Assembly: GCF_025999835.1 (NCBI RefSeq)
Contig: NZ_AP025628.1
Location: 1,550,001 to 1,614,000, forward strand
Direction of reading: 5' to 3'
Length of the DNA: 64,000 nt
Source: Caldinitratiruptor microaerophilus
GTDB lineage: Bacteria; Bacillota; Sulfobacillia; Symbiobacteriales; ZC4RG38
Shown: piece by piece, positions 41,393 to 51,116 of the stretch
Position numbering within the stretch: position 1 is the first letter of the stretch
Layout: each line of letters opens with the position of its first letter
Translations under genes and position numbers: made by a program
Notes under the pieces: generated by a model
Told to the model about the DNA's origin: nothing
Databases searched by the model: none
Seen by the model: the letters and a program-made list of their open reading frames with translations, nothing else

Positions 41393-44300
41393 TCACCCCT
41401 CCTCCGCCGGGTCCGGCCTGCTCGCCGGGTCAGCCCCGTCTGCATCGTCCAGGAGCGCCCACACGTCCCGGTCCCGGGCGCGGGGGAGCGTGCGGAACCG
41501 GTCGCGCTCGGTGCGGGGGTCGAGCCGGCACACCGCACGGTACGCGCAGGTGGCGCACGGGGTGGCATCGCCCAGCCGGTACGGGGCGATCCGCACGTCG
41601 CCGGCGAGCATCTGCCCCACCAGACCGGCCAGGCGCCCCCGCACGTGGCGGAGGAGCCGCCGCAACCTGGCAGGCGGCAGGGCCCCGGAGCGGCTGTCGA
41701 CCTGGCCGTCCTTCTTGATCCGGGCGGGTACCAGCTCCCCGGCCCCCTCGGCCTCCATGAGCCGGACCACGGCCGGGTCCGCCAGCACCACCCCCCGCAT
41801 GCGCAGCGCGCGGCGCCAGGCGGCCAGGGCCTCCTCCGGACTCACCGGGCCCGACCCGGAGAGCGGCGCGGCGGCCAGCGGGAAGTACAGCAGGCCGGCG
41901 GGCTCGGCCGGCGCGCCCACGAGCCGGTCGGCCCCGGCCAGGGCGACCAGCAAGTAGACGGCCAGCTGCAGGGACAGCCCGTGATACAGCTCCGCCGCGC
42001 GCAGCGCGCGGGCGGTGCTCTTGTAGTCGACCACCCGCAGGTACAGGCGCCCGCCCGGCCCCTCGGCGGCGTCGACCCGGTCGATCCGGCCCCGCAGGAC
42101 CACCTGCCGGCCGCCCGGCCCCGCCACCGCGAGCCCCGGCAGTCCGTCCGCCTCCCCGAAGGGCAGCTCGACGGCCACCGGGCGGAAGCGCCCGCGGCGG
42201 GCGTGCTCGGCGAGCACCAGGACGGCCCCGGCGAGCGAGCGGCGCACCTGCCGCATGAGGTAGCGCTCGAGCCCGGTGGGGACGAGCCCCTCCCCCCGCA
42301 GGCGCGGCGCGAGGTCGTCCAGGAGCGCGCCGATCCGGCGCTCCGCCTCCGCCGCATCGAGCCCCTCCCAGCCGGCGGGGTCCCGCTCCAGGTCGTGCGC
42401 CAGGCGCTGCAGCGCCGCGTGCTGCACGAACCCCAGCTGGGGCGGCCCCACCTGGAACACGGCGCGCTCCCGGAGCCCCAGCCCGTGGGCGGCGAAGTGC
42501 TGGAACGGGCAGGCGGCCAGGCTCTCGAGGCGGGTCACGCTGGTGCGGATCACCGGCCCCCCGTACAGGCGCCCGGCCACCTCGGGGTCTACCGGCGGTG
42601 GGTCGTTCCGGTAGGCGAGGCTCGACAGCACCGGGCGCGCGAGGGGCGCCGCGGCCGGGTCCGTGACCAGCCACTGGTACACCTTGAGCCAGGGTTCCAG
42701 GGATTCGCCGGAGACCCCCATCGGGCCCGTCCCGGTTGCCGGAAAGCCTGCGGACGAGGGTTCGAGGGCGCGGCGCAGGCGCGCCGCCACCCGCCCCGCC
42801 AGCTCCGGGATGGTGGCGGCCCCGGCCGGGTCGTCCTCGCCCGCCGCTTCCATGTGGCGGCGCGGGGCCTCCGGCAGGAGTTCCTGCACCCGCACGAACA
42901 CCGACGACGGCCATACCGCGCGGCCCCGGTCATCGGCCAGGGGGCAGCTCAGCCAGAGGCGCTCGCGGGCCCGGGTCAGGGCGAGGTACACCCGGAACTG
43001 TTCCTCCAGCGTCACCTGCCGGGCGGTGGGGCCGAGCTCGAGCCCGAGCTCGGCGAGCCGGTCCCGGTCGGGGTCGCTCAGGATCACGTCCTCCGACCCC
43101 GCCCGGGGGAACACCCCGTCCGCCACGCCGAGGACGAACGCCGCCCGCAGGTCCGGGTGGCGGGACCGCTCCACCGACCCCACGACGACCTGGTCGAGCC
43201 CCGGGGGGATGAGGCCGACCTCCAGCCCCTCCAGGCCCGCCTCCACCACCTCGAGGAACTCCGCGAGGGTCATCGCCTGGTCGCCGAGGCTCTCGACCAC
43301 CTGGTCGAGCAGCTCCAGCACGCCGCCGTACACCTGCATGTGTTCCTGGGCGGCGTCGGGGTCACCGCGGGCGTCGGCCTCGGCACTCCAGTGGAGGAGC
43401 TGCCCGTGGACGCCAAGGGCCTCAAGGAAGCCGTGAAGGGCTTCCGCCAGGGCGCGCACCGGCGCCGGTGCGCGCCGCGCGGGCCCGAGCCGCTCCTGCA
43501 GCTCCCGCAGGGCCGCCGTGGCCCCGTCCCGGATCCGGTTCACCTCGGCCAGCCAGGCCGCCTCCGCCTCGGACGGTCCCCCGTCCTCGTCGAGCGTGAA
43601 GCGGCGCCGGAACCGCCACGGCTCGGGCCGGTACCAGGCCGGCCCGCGGATGCCGTGCTCCAGCACGTAGTTCTCCAGCACGTCCACGTCGGCCCGGGGC
43701 ACGGGGACCAGGTCGGTCTTGAGCAGGCGGAAGACCGGCTCGTAGGCCCAGTCCGAGATCACCACCTCCAGGGCGGAGCGGACGAGTTCCACCAGCGGGT
43801 GGTGAAGCACGGGCCGGCGCCGGTCGACGAAGTGCGGGATGCCTTGGGAGGCGAAGACGGCAGCGACGAGGTCGTGGTACTCCCCCAGGTCCCGGACGAT
43901 GACCGCGATGTCCCGGAAGCGGTACCCTTCCTCCCGGACGAGCCGCAGGATCTCGCGGGCGGCCGCCTCGACCTCGGCACGGCGGTTCCGTGCCGTGACC
44001 AGGGCCACCTCGGGCGCCGGACCGCTGAGCGGCACGGCCCCGGGATCGAAGTACGCGCGCTCGAGGTGGGCCAGGGCCGGGGCGGCCCGGAAGCGCACGG
44101 GAGGGTCACCGCCGTCCAGCACCCGCGGCGGCTCGACCCGGACCCCCTGCTGCCGGGCGATGCGGCGCAGCCGCACGTACGTGGCCGCGGTCGGGTGGAA
44201 GACGTCCTCCGGCGCCGGCTCCACACCGGCGTCGAGCCGGTCCAGCAGGCGCCCGTCCAGCGTGAGGGCGACCTCGACCCGGCGCGCCACCGGCAAGAGC

Positions 44301-44959
44301 GCCTCCAGCACGGCGAACTCCTGGGGGGTGAAGCCCTGAAAACCGTCGACCCGGACCTCGGCGCCCCGGACGAGCGACGAGGAGGGGAGCTGGCGGGCCA
44401 GGAGGGTCAGCGAGTCGTCCGGGTCGGTGAAGCGGCCGGCGAGGTACGCCCGGAAGTCGGCGAAGAGGAGGGCGAGGTCGTGCAGCTTGGCGGCCAGGGG
44501 GCTGTCGCCGGCGCCGGCCTCCTCGAGGGCCCGCCGGGCGGCTTCCAGGCGGTCCGGCGTGACTCCGTACGCGTGCATCTCGCTCAGGCTGCGTGCCAGG
44601 CGGCCCGGGAACCCGGGCCGGCCGGCCACGCGGCGGAAGAGCCGGAGTTCCCCCGCCCGCCGGGCCAGCAGCGCGCGCAGCACCATCCGCCGGCCGAGTT
44701 CGCCGATGGCAGGCCGGGCGGCGCCGCCCACCTCCGTGAGCACACGCCATGCGAGCCGGCGGAAGCTCAGGACGTGTGCGCGCACGAAGCCGGGCACCCG
44801 GGCCAGGAGGGCCTGTTCCATCTGGAAGGTGGCCTGCTCGGGCACCAGCAGGATGAGCGGCGGGCCGTCGGGGGCCCGCTTCAGCTCCGCCTCGATGGCG
44901 TCCAGGAAGAGCCGCGTCTTTCCCGTTCCCGCCCGCCCCACCACGAACCGCAGCGCCAA
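41393..44959 (-). CDS. addB: ATP-dependent helicase/nuclease subunit AddB
   Basis: 1188 residues. Walker A VVGRAGTGKTRLFLDAI at the start, EQATFQMEQALL, and a C-terminal nuclease with an iron-sulfur staple: one Cys in LAACPFQHFAAHGLGLRER and three in CATCAYRAVC (C-x2-C-x5-C). VVDYKSTARAL carries the nuclease D-x-K. TTG 44959 is preceded by AAAGGGGGG, and family similarity begins right there. AddB of this iron-sulfur type is characteristic of Bacillota. Confidence 0.95.
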   Translation of the reverse strand: MALRFVVGRAGTGKTRLFLDAIEAELKRAPDGPPLILLVPEQATFQMEQALLARVPGFVRAHVLSFRRLAWRVLTEVGGAARPAIGELGRRMVLRALLARRAGELRLFRRVAGRPGFPGRLARSLSEMHAYGVTPDRLEAARRALEEAGAGDSPLAAKLHDLALLFADFRAYLAGRFTDPDDSLTLLARQLPSSSLVRGAEVRVDGFQGFTPQEFAVLEALLPVARRVEVALTLDGRLLDRLDAGVEPAPEDVFHPTAATYVRLRRIARQQGVRVEPPRVLDGGDPPVRFRAAPALAHLERAYFDPGAVPLSGPAPEVALVTARNRRAEVEAAAREILRLVREEGYRFRDIAVIVRDLGEYHDLVAAVFASQGIPHFVDRRRPVLHHPLVELVRSALEVVISDWAYEPVFRLLKTDLVPVPRADVDVLENYVLEHGIRGPAWYRPEPWRFRRRFTLDEDGGPSEAEAAWLAEVNRIRDGATAALRELQERLGPARRAPAPVRALAEALHGFLEALGVHGQLLHWSAEADARGDPDAAQEHMQVYGGVLELLDQVVESLGDQAMTLAEFLEVVEAGLEGLEVGLIPPGLDQVVVGSVERSRHPDLRAAFVLGVADGVFPRAGSEDVILSDPDRDRLAELGLELGPTARQVTLEEQFRVYLALTRARERLWLSCPLADDRGRAVWPSSVFVRVQELLPEAPRRHMEAAGEDDPAGAATIPELAGRVAARLRRALEPSSAGFPATGTGPMGVSGESLEPWLKVYQWLVTDPAAAPLARPVLSSLAYRNDPPPVDPEVAGRLYGGPVIRTSVTRLESLAACPFQHFAAHGLGLRERAVFQVGPPQLGFVQHAALQRLAHDLERDPAGWEGLDAAEAERRIGALLDDLAPRLRGEGLVPTGLERYLMRQVRRSLAGAVLVLAEHARRGRFRPVAVELPFGEADGLPGLAVAGPGGRQVVLRGRIDRVDAAEGPGGRLYLRVVDYKSTARALRAAELYHGLSLQLAVYLLVALAGADRLVGAPAEPAGLLYFPLAAAPLSGSGPVSPEEALAAWRRALRMRGVVLADPAVVRLMEAEGAGELVPARIKKDGQVDSRSGALPPARLRRLLRHVRGRLAGLVGQMLAGDVRIAPYRLGDATPCATCAYRAVCRLDPRTERDRFRTLPRARDRDVWALLDDADGADPASRPDPAEEG

Positions 44960-45024
44960 GGCGATCCCCCCTTTCCGCGCGTGCACCGGCGCACCCGGCA
45001 GAGTCGGGTAACAGGGCGCGTCCG

Positions 45025-45588
45025 TCAGAGCGGTTCGTCCGAGGCGTCCGGGTCCGGCGCCGCGAGCACCCGGCGAAGGACGGACGCCACCACCTCCGGC
45101 TCGAAGCCGCGGCGGGCCAGGAGCCCACTCAGCCGCCGCCAGGCCGTGCGGCGGTCGGCACCGCCCATCCGGGCGAGGCGCGACCGGGCCAGGGCCTCCG
45201 CCTGGGCCTCCAGCTCCGCGCTCCCGAGGTCGCCCACGACCTCCGCGACGATGTCCGGCGGCACCCCACGCCGGCGCAGCTCTGCCGCCAGCCGGCGCGG
45301 CCCCTGCAGGGCCCACCCCTGGCGGTGGGCCGCCACGTACTGGCGCGCGTACTCCCGGTCGTCCAGCCAGCCGCGAGCGGCCAGGTGGCTCAGGGCTGCG
45401 GAGACGGCCGCCTCGGAGAACCCACGCCGGGCCAGCCGCCGGCTCAGTTCCTCCGCCGTCAGCGCTCTCCGACCCAGATGGCGGAGTGCGGCCGCCAGGC
45501 AGCGCTCCGCCTCGCCGCCCTCGCCACGGCGGTCCCCGGCTGACCCGGCGTCGGGTTCCTCCGGCTCACTCCGCCACGCCATCCGCAT
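45025..45588 (-). CDS. recX: Regulatory protein RecX
   Basis: 187 residues of repeated three-helix units ([43 protein letters not shown]). RecX binds and limits RecA filaments. It overlaps the end of recA by 23 bases, so its translation is coupled. AddB begins 65 bases further on. The start may be ATG 45588 or ATG 45582. Confidence 0.9.
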   Translation of the reverse strand: MRMAWRSEPEEPDAGSAGDRRGEGGEAERCLAAALRHLGRRALTAEELSRRLARRGFSEAAVSAALSHLAARGWLDDREYARQYVAAHRQGWALQGPRRLAAELRRRGVPPDIVAEVVGDLGSAELEAQAEALARSRLARMGGADRRTAWRRLSGLLARRGFEPEVVASVLRRVLAAPDPDASDEPL

Positions 45589-46606
45589 CCACCGCCGGCT
45601 GGGCCTTGATCGCGCCCGGCAGGAGACGCTCGCGCACCTTCTGCTCGATCTCGTCGGCCAGCTCCGGGTGCTCCTTGAGGTAGATCCGGGCCGCGTCGCG
45701 CCCCTGCCCGATGCGGTGGTCGCCGTACGAGTACCAGGCCCCGCTCTTCTGGATGATGGGCGGGTTCAGCTCGGTCGCCACGTCGAGGAGGCTCCCCTCC
45801 CGGGAGATCCCCTCCCCGTAGATGATGTCGAAGTCGGCCTGGCGGAAGGGCGGCGCCACCTTGTTCTTGACGACCTTCACCCGGGTCCGCGACCCGATGA
45901 CCTCCTGACCGGACTTGAGGGTCTCGATCTTCCGCACGTCCAGCCGCACCGAGGCGTAGAACTTGAGGGCCCGGCCCCCCGGGGTCACCTCCGGGTTCCC
46001 GAACAGGACCCCGACCTTCTCCCGCAGCTGGTTGATGAAGATGGCCACCGTCTTGGACTTGGAGATCGCGCCGGTGAGCTTGCGCAGGGCCTGGGACATG
46101 AGCCGGGCCTGCAGGCCCACCTGCGCCTCCCCCATCTCCCCCTCGATCTCCGCCTTGGGCACCAGGGCCGCCACCGAGTCGACCACGACCACGTCGATCG
46201 CGTTCGACCGCACGAGCGTCTCGCAGATCTCGAGCGCCTGCTCGCCCGTGTCCGGCTGCGAGACCAGGAGGTTGTCGATGTCCACCCCCAGGTTGCGGGC
46301 GTAGACCGGGTCGAGCGCGTGCTCCGCGTCGATGAAGGCGGCCACCCCGCCCCGCTTCTGCGCCTCGGCGATCACATGCAGCGCCACCGTCGTCTTGCCC
46401 GAGGACTCCGGCCCGAAGATCTCGACCACTCGGCCCCGCGGCAGCCCGCCCAGCCCGAGGGCGATGTCCAGGGCGATCGACCCCGTGGGGATGACCTCCA
46501 CCTGGGCCGTGCTGGACTCGCCGAGCTTCATGATGGCGCCCCGGCCGTACTGCTTCTCGATCTGGGCCATGGCCATCTCGAGCGCCTTCTGGCGGTCAAA
46601 GCCCAT
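45566..46606 (-). CDS. recA: Recombinase RecA
   Basis: 346 residues; [22 protein letters not shown] (Walker A), [57 protein letters not shown], all diagnostic. The N-terminal [26 protein letters not shown] is canonical. It has its own promoter 35-63 bases upstream. I see no clear LexA box (GAAC-N4-GTTC). Confidence 0.98.
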   Translation of the reverse strand: MGFDRQKALEMAMAQIEKQYGRGAIMKLGESSTAQVEVIPTGSIALDIALGLGGLPRGRVVEIFGPESSGKTTVALHVIAEAQKRGGVAAFIDAEHALDPVYARNLGVDIDNLLVSQPDTGEQALEICETLVRSNAIDVVVVDSVAALVPKAEIEGEMGEAQVGLQARLMSQALRKLTGAISKSKTVAIFINQLREKVGVLFGNPEVTPGGRALKFYASVRLDVRKIETLKSGQEVIGSRTRVKVVKNKVAPPFRQADFDIIYGEGISREGSLLDVATELNPPIIQKSGAWYSYGDHRIGQGRDAARIYLKEHPELADEIEQKVRERLLPGAIKAQPAVDADGVAE

Positions 46607-46640
46607 TGTAAATCCTTCCCTTCAATTCCATCTGATTACC

Positions 46641-46669
46641 ACTATACATCCGGGCCGTTCCGGGGACAA
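46641..46669 (-). promoter_or_regulatory. recA promoter
   Basis: Minus strand TTGTCC (46669-46664), 17-base spacer, TATAGT (46646-46641), followed about 35 bases later by the recA start with a GAAGGGAAGG site. Confidence 0.7.
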
Positions 46670-46677
46670 GCCGGGAG

Positions 46678-47283
46678 CTACAGCGGGAATCGGGACAGCG
46701 GCGTGTACACGGGGCCGTCCGGCCGGAGGTCGCTCCGGTAGAGCACCACCTCGGTCACCGGCTGCCGCCCGAACGACGGCCGGGCGCTCCGGCGCAGGGC
46801 GCCGGCCACCTGCGGGGTGCTGCCACCGGCGGGAAGCCGCCCCAGGGTGAGGTGGGCCGTGAAGGGCCGGGGCTCGGGGGGGAAACCGGCCGCCACCAGG
46901 GCCGACTCGACCCGGAAGGCGAGCTGGATCAGCCGCGCGCCGCCGTCGCCGCAGCCGGCCCACAGCACCCGGGCGGCATCAGGCCGCGGGAAGGCGCCGA
47001 GACCGGCGATCTCCAGGTCAAAGGGCCCCGCTCCCGACACCGCCCGCTCCAGCGCGGCGCGGGCGACCTCAACCTGCGACGCCGGGATCTCGCCGAGGAA
47101 CTTCAGGGTGAAGTGGAACTGCCCGGGCCGGACCCAGCGGGCGCGGACGCCGGCCTGGCGCAGGGTCGCCTGGGCGGATTCGAGCGCCGCCACCAGGGCG
47201 GGCGAGTGGACGGGCACCGCGACGAAGGTGCGGATGGGCTGCGCTTCCTTGTCGGAGATCGCACACATGTTCGCATCAACCAT
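46678..47283 (-). CDS. thpR: RNA 2',3'-cyclic phosphodiesterase ThpR (2H family)
   Basis: About 200 residues with the two H-x-T-x motifs, HFTLKFLGEIP and HLTLGRLP, of the 2H phosphoesterase family, and RTFVAVPVHSPALVAAL at the fold start. The reaction is hydrolysis of 2',3'-cyclic phosphates on RNA or reversible 2'-5' ligation. Start uncertain: ATG 47283, ATG 47268 and TTG 47310 are possible, none with a good ribosome site. It lies between the DEAD-box gene and recA. Confidence 0.88.
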   Translation of the reverse strand: MVDANMCAISDKEAQPIRTFVAVPVHSPALVAALESAQATLRQAGVRARWVRPGQFHFTLKFLGEIPASQVEVARAALERAVSGAGPFDLEIAGLGAFPRPDAARVLWAGCGDGGARLIQLAFRVESALVAAGFPPEPRPFTAHLTLGRLPAGGSTPQVAGALRRSARPSFGRQPVTEVVLYRSDLRPDGPVYTPLSRFPL

Positions 47284-47328
47284 TTTAAGGCAGCCGGGCG
47301 CCCGTCGCAAGAGGGGGCTGCCCGGCCC

Positions 47329-48924
47329 TCACCGCTTCCTGGCCGGCTCGATGTTGATGGTCCGGCCCTTGATCGTCGACTCCTGCATGGCCGCCATGAC
47401 CTGGCCGGCGACCTCCTTGGGCACCTCCACGAAGGTGAACCGGTCGTAGATGTCGATCGTCCCGATGACGTGGCCCGGGATCCCCGCCTGGCCGGCGATG
47501 CTGCGCACGATGTCGGCCGGCTGGACACCCTGGGCGCGGCCGATGTTGATGAAGAAGCGCACGAACCCGGGCTCGGCGCCGGTCTCCCCGAAGTCGGTGG
47601 GCAGCGGCGCCGGCGGAGCCTGGTCGCCCGCCGCGACCTTGAGGGCGGCCGCCAGGAGCTCCTCGGCGGCGTAGTCCTCCTGCAGGAGGTCCCGAGCGAC
47701 CTCCCGGAAGTAGCCCAGGTGGCCCTCCTCCAGGGCCTTCAGGACCCGGGACTTCAGCGTTTCTCTCTGGCGCTCGGCGATGTCGGCCAGGGACGGGAGC
47801 GGGCGCCGCTGGATGCGCTGGCGGATGCCCCGCTCGATCAGCCGCAGCTGCGGGAACTCCCGGGACGTGATGAGGGTGATGGCCGTCCCCGACCGCCCGG
47901 CCCGCCCCGTGCGGCCGATGCGGTGCACGTACGACTCGGGGTCCTGGGGGATGTCGTAGTTGATGACGTGCGTCACGCCCTCGATGTCGAGGCCGCGGGC
48001 GGCCACGTCCGTGGCCACCAGCAGCTCCACCTGACCACCGCGGAAACGCTCCATCACCCGGTTCCGCTGGGCCTGGTTCATGTCGCCGTGGATCCCCTCG
48101 GCGAGGTAGCCCCGCCCCTGCAGGGCCTCCGTGAGCTCGTCGACGCCCTTCTTCGTACGGCAGAAGATGATGGCCCGTTCCACGTTCTCGGCGTCGAGGA
48201 TCCGGGTGAGGGCCTCGGTCTTGAGGGCCTGCCGGACCTCGTAGAAGAACTGCTCGATCTGCGGCACCGTCAGCTGCTGCGGGCTCACCTGCACGAACTC
48301 CGGGTCCCGCATGTACCGCTGCGCCAGCCGGCGGATCTCCTCCGGCATGGTGGCCGAGAAGAGCATGGTCTGCCGGTCCTGCGGCGCCTGCTGGATGATC
48401 CACTCGATGTCCTCGATGAAGCCCATGTCCAGCATCTCGTCGGCCTCATCGAGGACCAGGATCCGCAGCCGGTCGAGGCTCAGGACGCCACGGCGCATGT
48501 GGTCCATGATCCGCCCGGGCGTACCCACCACGACCTCCAGGCCGGCGCGCAGGAGCCGCACCTGCCGCTCGATGCTCTGCCCGCCGTAGATGGGGCCCAC
48601 GCGCACCCGGCTGAACCGCCCGATGCGTCCGATCTCCTCCGCCACCTGGATGGCGAGCTCCCGGGTCGGGGTGAGGACCAGGGCCTGCGTGGCCCGCACC
48701 CGCGGGTCGATCTTCTCGACGATGGGCACGCCGAAGGTTGCCGTCTTGCCCGTGCCGGTCTGGGCCTGGCCGATCAGGTCCTTCCCCGCCAGGAGCAGGG
48801 GGATCGCCCGCGCCTGGATCGGCGAGGGCTCCTCGAAGCCCATCTCCGCCAGGGCGCGCAGCACCCGGTCGGAGATGCCCAGATCCTGAAAGCTCGTCTT
48901 CTCGTAAGATGTAGCCTGGTCCAT
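47329..48924 (-). CDS. DEAD-box RNA helicase (DeaD/CshA type)
   Basis: 531 residues. Q motif FQDLGISDRVLRALAEMGFEEPSPIQ, motif I AQTGTGKTATFGVP, PTRELAIQV, DEADEMLDMGF (II), FSATMP (III), TDVAARGLDIEGVTHVINYDIP, and HRIGRTGRAG (VI). The C-terminus has a DbpA-like RNA-binding domain (VRFFINIGRAQGVQPADIVRSIAG). It probably works in ribosome assembly or RNA decay. It begins the block that continues through recA-addA. Confidence 0.95.
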   Translation of the reverse strand: MDQATSYEKTSFQDLGISDRVLRALAEMGFEEPSPIQARAIPLLLAGKDLIGQAQTGTGKTATFGVPIVEKIDPRVRATQALVLTPTRELAIQVAEEIGRIGRFSRVRVGPIYGGQSIERQVRLLRAGLEVVVGTPGRIMDHMRRGVLSLDRLRILVLDEADEMLDMGFIEDIEWIIQQAPQDRQTMLFSATMPEEIRRLAQRYMRDPEFVQVSPQQLTVPQIEQFFYEVRQALKTEALTRILDAENVERAIIFCRTKKGVDELTEALQGRGYLAEGIHGDMNQAQRNRVMERFRGGQVELLVATDVAARGLDIEGVTHVINYDIPQDPESYVHRIGRTGRAGRSGTAITLITSREFPQLRLIERGIRQRIQRRPLPSLADIAERQRETLKSRVLKALEEGHLGYFREVARDLLQEDYAAEELLAAALKVAAGDQAPPAPLPTDFGETGAEPGFVRFFINIGRAQGVQPADIVRSIAGQAGIPGHVIGTIDIYDRFTFVEVPKEVAGQVMAAMQESTIKGRTINIEPARKR

Positions 48925-49566
48925 GTGCCCTCGAATCGCTCCCGTCGCCGGACCGTGTCTTGCCTTCGCATCCCTCCTAAGTCTAACCCAGCCTTTCTCC
49001 CGCTGTCACCGGCGCGTCGAACGGCGGGTCATGACCCCGCCCGTGCCCTGGCTGTCCCGTGGAACAGGACATCGTTCTGGCGATGAGGAATGCCTTTGCC
49101 CAACTCGCAAAAGTTGCGAGTCAAGATCTGGCAACGAGGTTCAATCTGTGCGACTGGACCGGCCGAAACGGCCTGATACGTTGACATAACACCTTGTTTC
49201 GGCAAACCTGGGCCGCCTCCCGCCCCCCGGACCCCCCTTTCGCCGACCGATGCCACCGCCCCCACCCGCAGATCCTGATACAAAGCGGCAAGCCTCACCT
49301 ATCAAGATGTGCGTTTCGTTCCATCCAGGGTGACGGCGTTTCGGCCAGAGGGCCCGCCTGCCAACGTACACGGGCCACGCCGGCGGGTCCGGCCAGACCC
49401 ACCCCGGTCTCCCCTGCCCGGCAGCACCAAACCACCCGCTCGAACTCTCCCCGGACAACCCGGTCGAGATGGACCTGCGCCGACAGGCGGTCTCGCACGC
49501 TGTCCGAACCGCCGCGGTGCGCTGCGCGGAGACTCATGTGCCCCGTCCGGCCCGGCACACCACGAA
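48925..49566. other. Gene-poor spacer between the CuMMO operon and the DEAD-box gene
   Basis: About 640 bases with no frame I can support on either strand; short frames present lack ribosome sites and family character. The part near 49030-49330 is less GC-rich than its surroundings and could hold the DEAD-box promoter, a long cold-shock-type leader or a decayed sequence. No tRNA-like arms were recognised. Confidence 0.5.
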
Positions 49567-49595
49567 GGACGGCGTCCGTCCGCCGGACGCCGTCC
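49567..49595 (-). terminator. Hairpin terminator after pmoB
   Basis: Perfect 12-base arms GGACGGCGTCCG (49567-49578) and CGGACGCCGTCC (49584-49595) with a 5-base loop, 31 bases beyond the pmoB stop. No T-run follows, but the stem is very stable and well placed to end the operon. Confidence 0.7.
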
Positions 49596-49625
49596 CTGAT
49601 CCTCACCCGCCTGCGCAAGCCGGGC

Positions 49626-50840
49626 TCAGAACCTCGTGGGAACCAGGCTCGACTCGACCGTGATCCGGTTGCGCTGCCCCCCGGCGTCCTGGACCGTGAA
49701 CACCCCGGCCACCGACATCTGCGACTGCTGCACCGGGATGAGCTTCTCGTCCTCCCAGGCCGGGTCCTGGATCGATACCTTGAACCGCTTCGTCTCCCCG
49801 GGTCCCACCGTGCCTTCCGGCTCCACCGCAAACAAGTGCGGGTACCCGGGGTCGGCCGTCGCCCGGTTCACGAAGGTCAGGTTCGATGTGGTGAACTCGA
49901 CCAGACGGACGGGCTCGTTCCCCAGGTTCGTCACCTCAACCTCCATGGCCAGCGTGTCCGTATCGGGATCGTACGTGGCCGCCGTTGCCCTGGCCTCGGC
50001 AAAGCGCAAGGGCTGGGCGATCTCCGGTGGCTCGAACCGGATGACCTGCTGGGGGATCCGCACCGGGAAGGCCCGCTGGATGTACATCCAACCGGCGGCA
50101 AGGAGAACGACCGCCAGGAGAGCCACCACGTTGACGAACCGGTGATCGGCCTTCGTGATGAGGCCGACAGCCGCGCCGTCGTCGTTGATCGGCAGTTGGC
50201 TCGTGACCGCTAGCCGCGTCACCGTCGGCTTCGGCCCGGTCCAGTACCACATCCACCATAGCCCCAGGACGAGGCCGAAGAGGGCCCACCCCACCACGAA
50301 CCCGGTCTGGTAGCGCTCCAGGTCCACGGTCCTGCCGTCGAAGAGCGTCACCAGGTTCCGGAATCCGCCCGCCGCCTCCTGCACCGTGATCCACTGCCCC
50401 GGCCCCAGGAGCGAACCGGCGCCCTCGATGGCAAGCACCGGGTGCACGTGCCACTGGCCCGGCCGGCGCCCTTCGACCGTCATCCGGAACTCGTAGACCC
50501 CACCCTTCCGGACGAAGATCGAGCCGGGCGCCGGCTTGCCGTTCACGATCCTCTCCTTCATCACCACCACCGGACCCGGCGCCACCACGCCCAGGTACGC
50601 CACCTCGGGCTCCGGTAGCGTAGGCGGCCAGGTCTCCAGGATCTTCGCCGTGCCCGTGATGGTCAGGGACTCGCCCTGCTTCACCGTGTCCGCGGAGAAC
50701 CTCACGTCGAAGAAGGCGACGGTCTTCTGCCTCAGGAATGCCTCCTGAGCGCGCTCGCCGTGGGCGAACACGCCCGAGGTCAGTCCCACCGAGAGCCCGA
50801 TGGCCAGGGCGAACGTGAAAAGAAGCCGCTTCATTCTCAT
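49626..50840 (-). CDS. pmoB: Copper membrane monooxygenase subunit B (PmoB/AmoB/HmoB-like)
   Basis: 404 residues: signal peptide cleaved at FA|HG, an N-terminal cupredoxin domain, two membrane helices (about 182-204 and 240-258) and a C-terminal cupredoxin domain ending SSLVPTRF. The CuB ligands are all present: H27 as first residue of the mature protein (HGERAQEAFLRQKTVAFFD), and H131 and H133 in WHVHP. They correspond, six positions earlier, to H33, H137 and H139 of Methylococcus. The start overlaps the stop of the small ORF (ATGA). It is the last gene of the C-A-x-B operon, with a hairpin after it. This order differs from C-A-B by the inserted gene. Confidence 0.95.
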   Translation of the reverse strand: MRMKRLLFTFALAIGLSVGLTSGVFAHGERAQEAFLRQKTVAFFDVRFSADTVKQGESLTITGTAKILETWPPTLPEPEVAYLGVVAPGPVVVMKERIVNGKPAPGSIFVRKGGVYEFRMTVEGRRPGQWHVHPVLAIEGAGSLLGPGQWITVQEAAGGFRNLVTLFDGRTVDLERYQTGFVVGWALFGLVLGLWWMWYWTGPKPTVTRLAVTSQLPINDDGAAVGLITKADHRFVNVVALLAVVLLAAGWMYIQRAFPVRIPQQVIRFEPPEIAQPLRFAEARATAATYDPDTDTLAMEVEVTNLGNEPVRLVEFTTSNLTFVNRATADPGYPHLFAVEPEGTVGPGETKRFKVSIQDPAWEDEKLIPVQQSQMSVAGVFTVQDAGGQRNRITVESSLVPTRF

Positions 50841-51100
50841 TCCCGTTCACTCTCCCTGCCGTTCCGGGGACCGTCCCCGCGCGGCACCACCGGTCCGCCC
50901 CGGATGACCTCCGCCAGTCCCGGCACGACCTCGTCCCACGCCATGACGAGAAACCCTGCAACACCCAGAAGCACCGAGAGAAGGGCCGGGCGGGTGATGT
51001 CGACCTCTGAGTCCGCACCGCCGTGCGCCAGGGCGAGCGGCGCCTGCAGCCACAACGACCCCATGACCGTCAAGACGACGGATACGAACCGGCGCCTCAC
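50837..51100 (-). CDS. Small exported membrane protein inserted between pmoA and pmoB
   Basis: 87 residues of unknown family. It has a signal peptide (RRRFVSVVLTVMGSLWLQAP) with predicted cleavage at LALA|HGG, so the mature protein would begin with histidine just as PmoB does. One membrane helix follows (PALLSVLLGVAGFLVMAW) and then a short polar tail. It starts 16 bases after pmoA and overlaps pmoB by 4 bases, so it is made with the complex. It is not PmoD-like. A small added subunit or copper-delivery factor is inferred only from position and N-terminus. Confidence 0.8.
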   Translation of the reverse strand: MRRRFVSVVLTVMGSLWLQAPLALAHGGADSEVDITRPALLSVLLGVAGFLVMAWDEVVPGLAEVIRGGPVVPRGDGPRNGRESERE

Positions 51101-51116
51101 CGATCACCCCGCCTTT

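Noticed and set aside
38660-46741. An 8-kb open frame on the + strand opposite addAB-recX-recA
   Set aside because: It is a shadow created by high GC at third positions of the real genes; the product is arginine-, glycine- and proline-rich with no family motifs.
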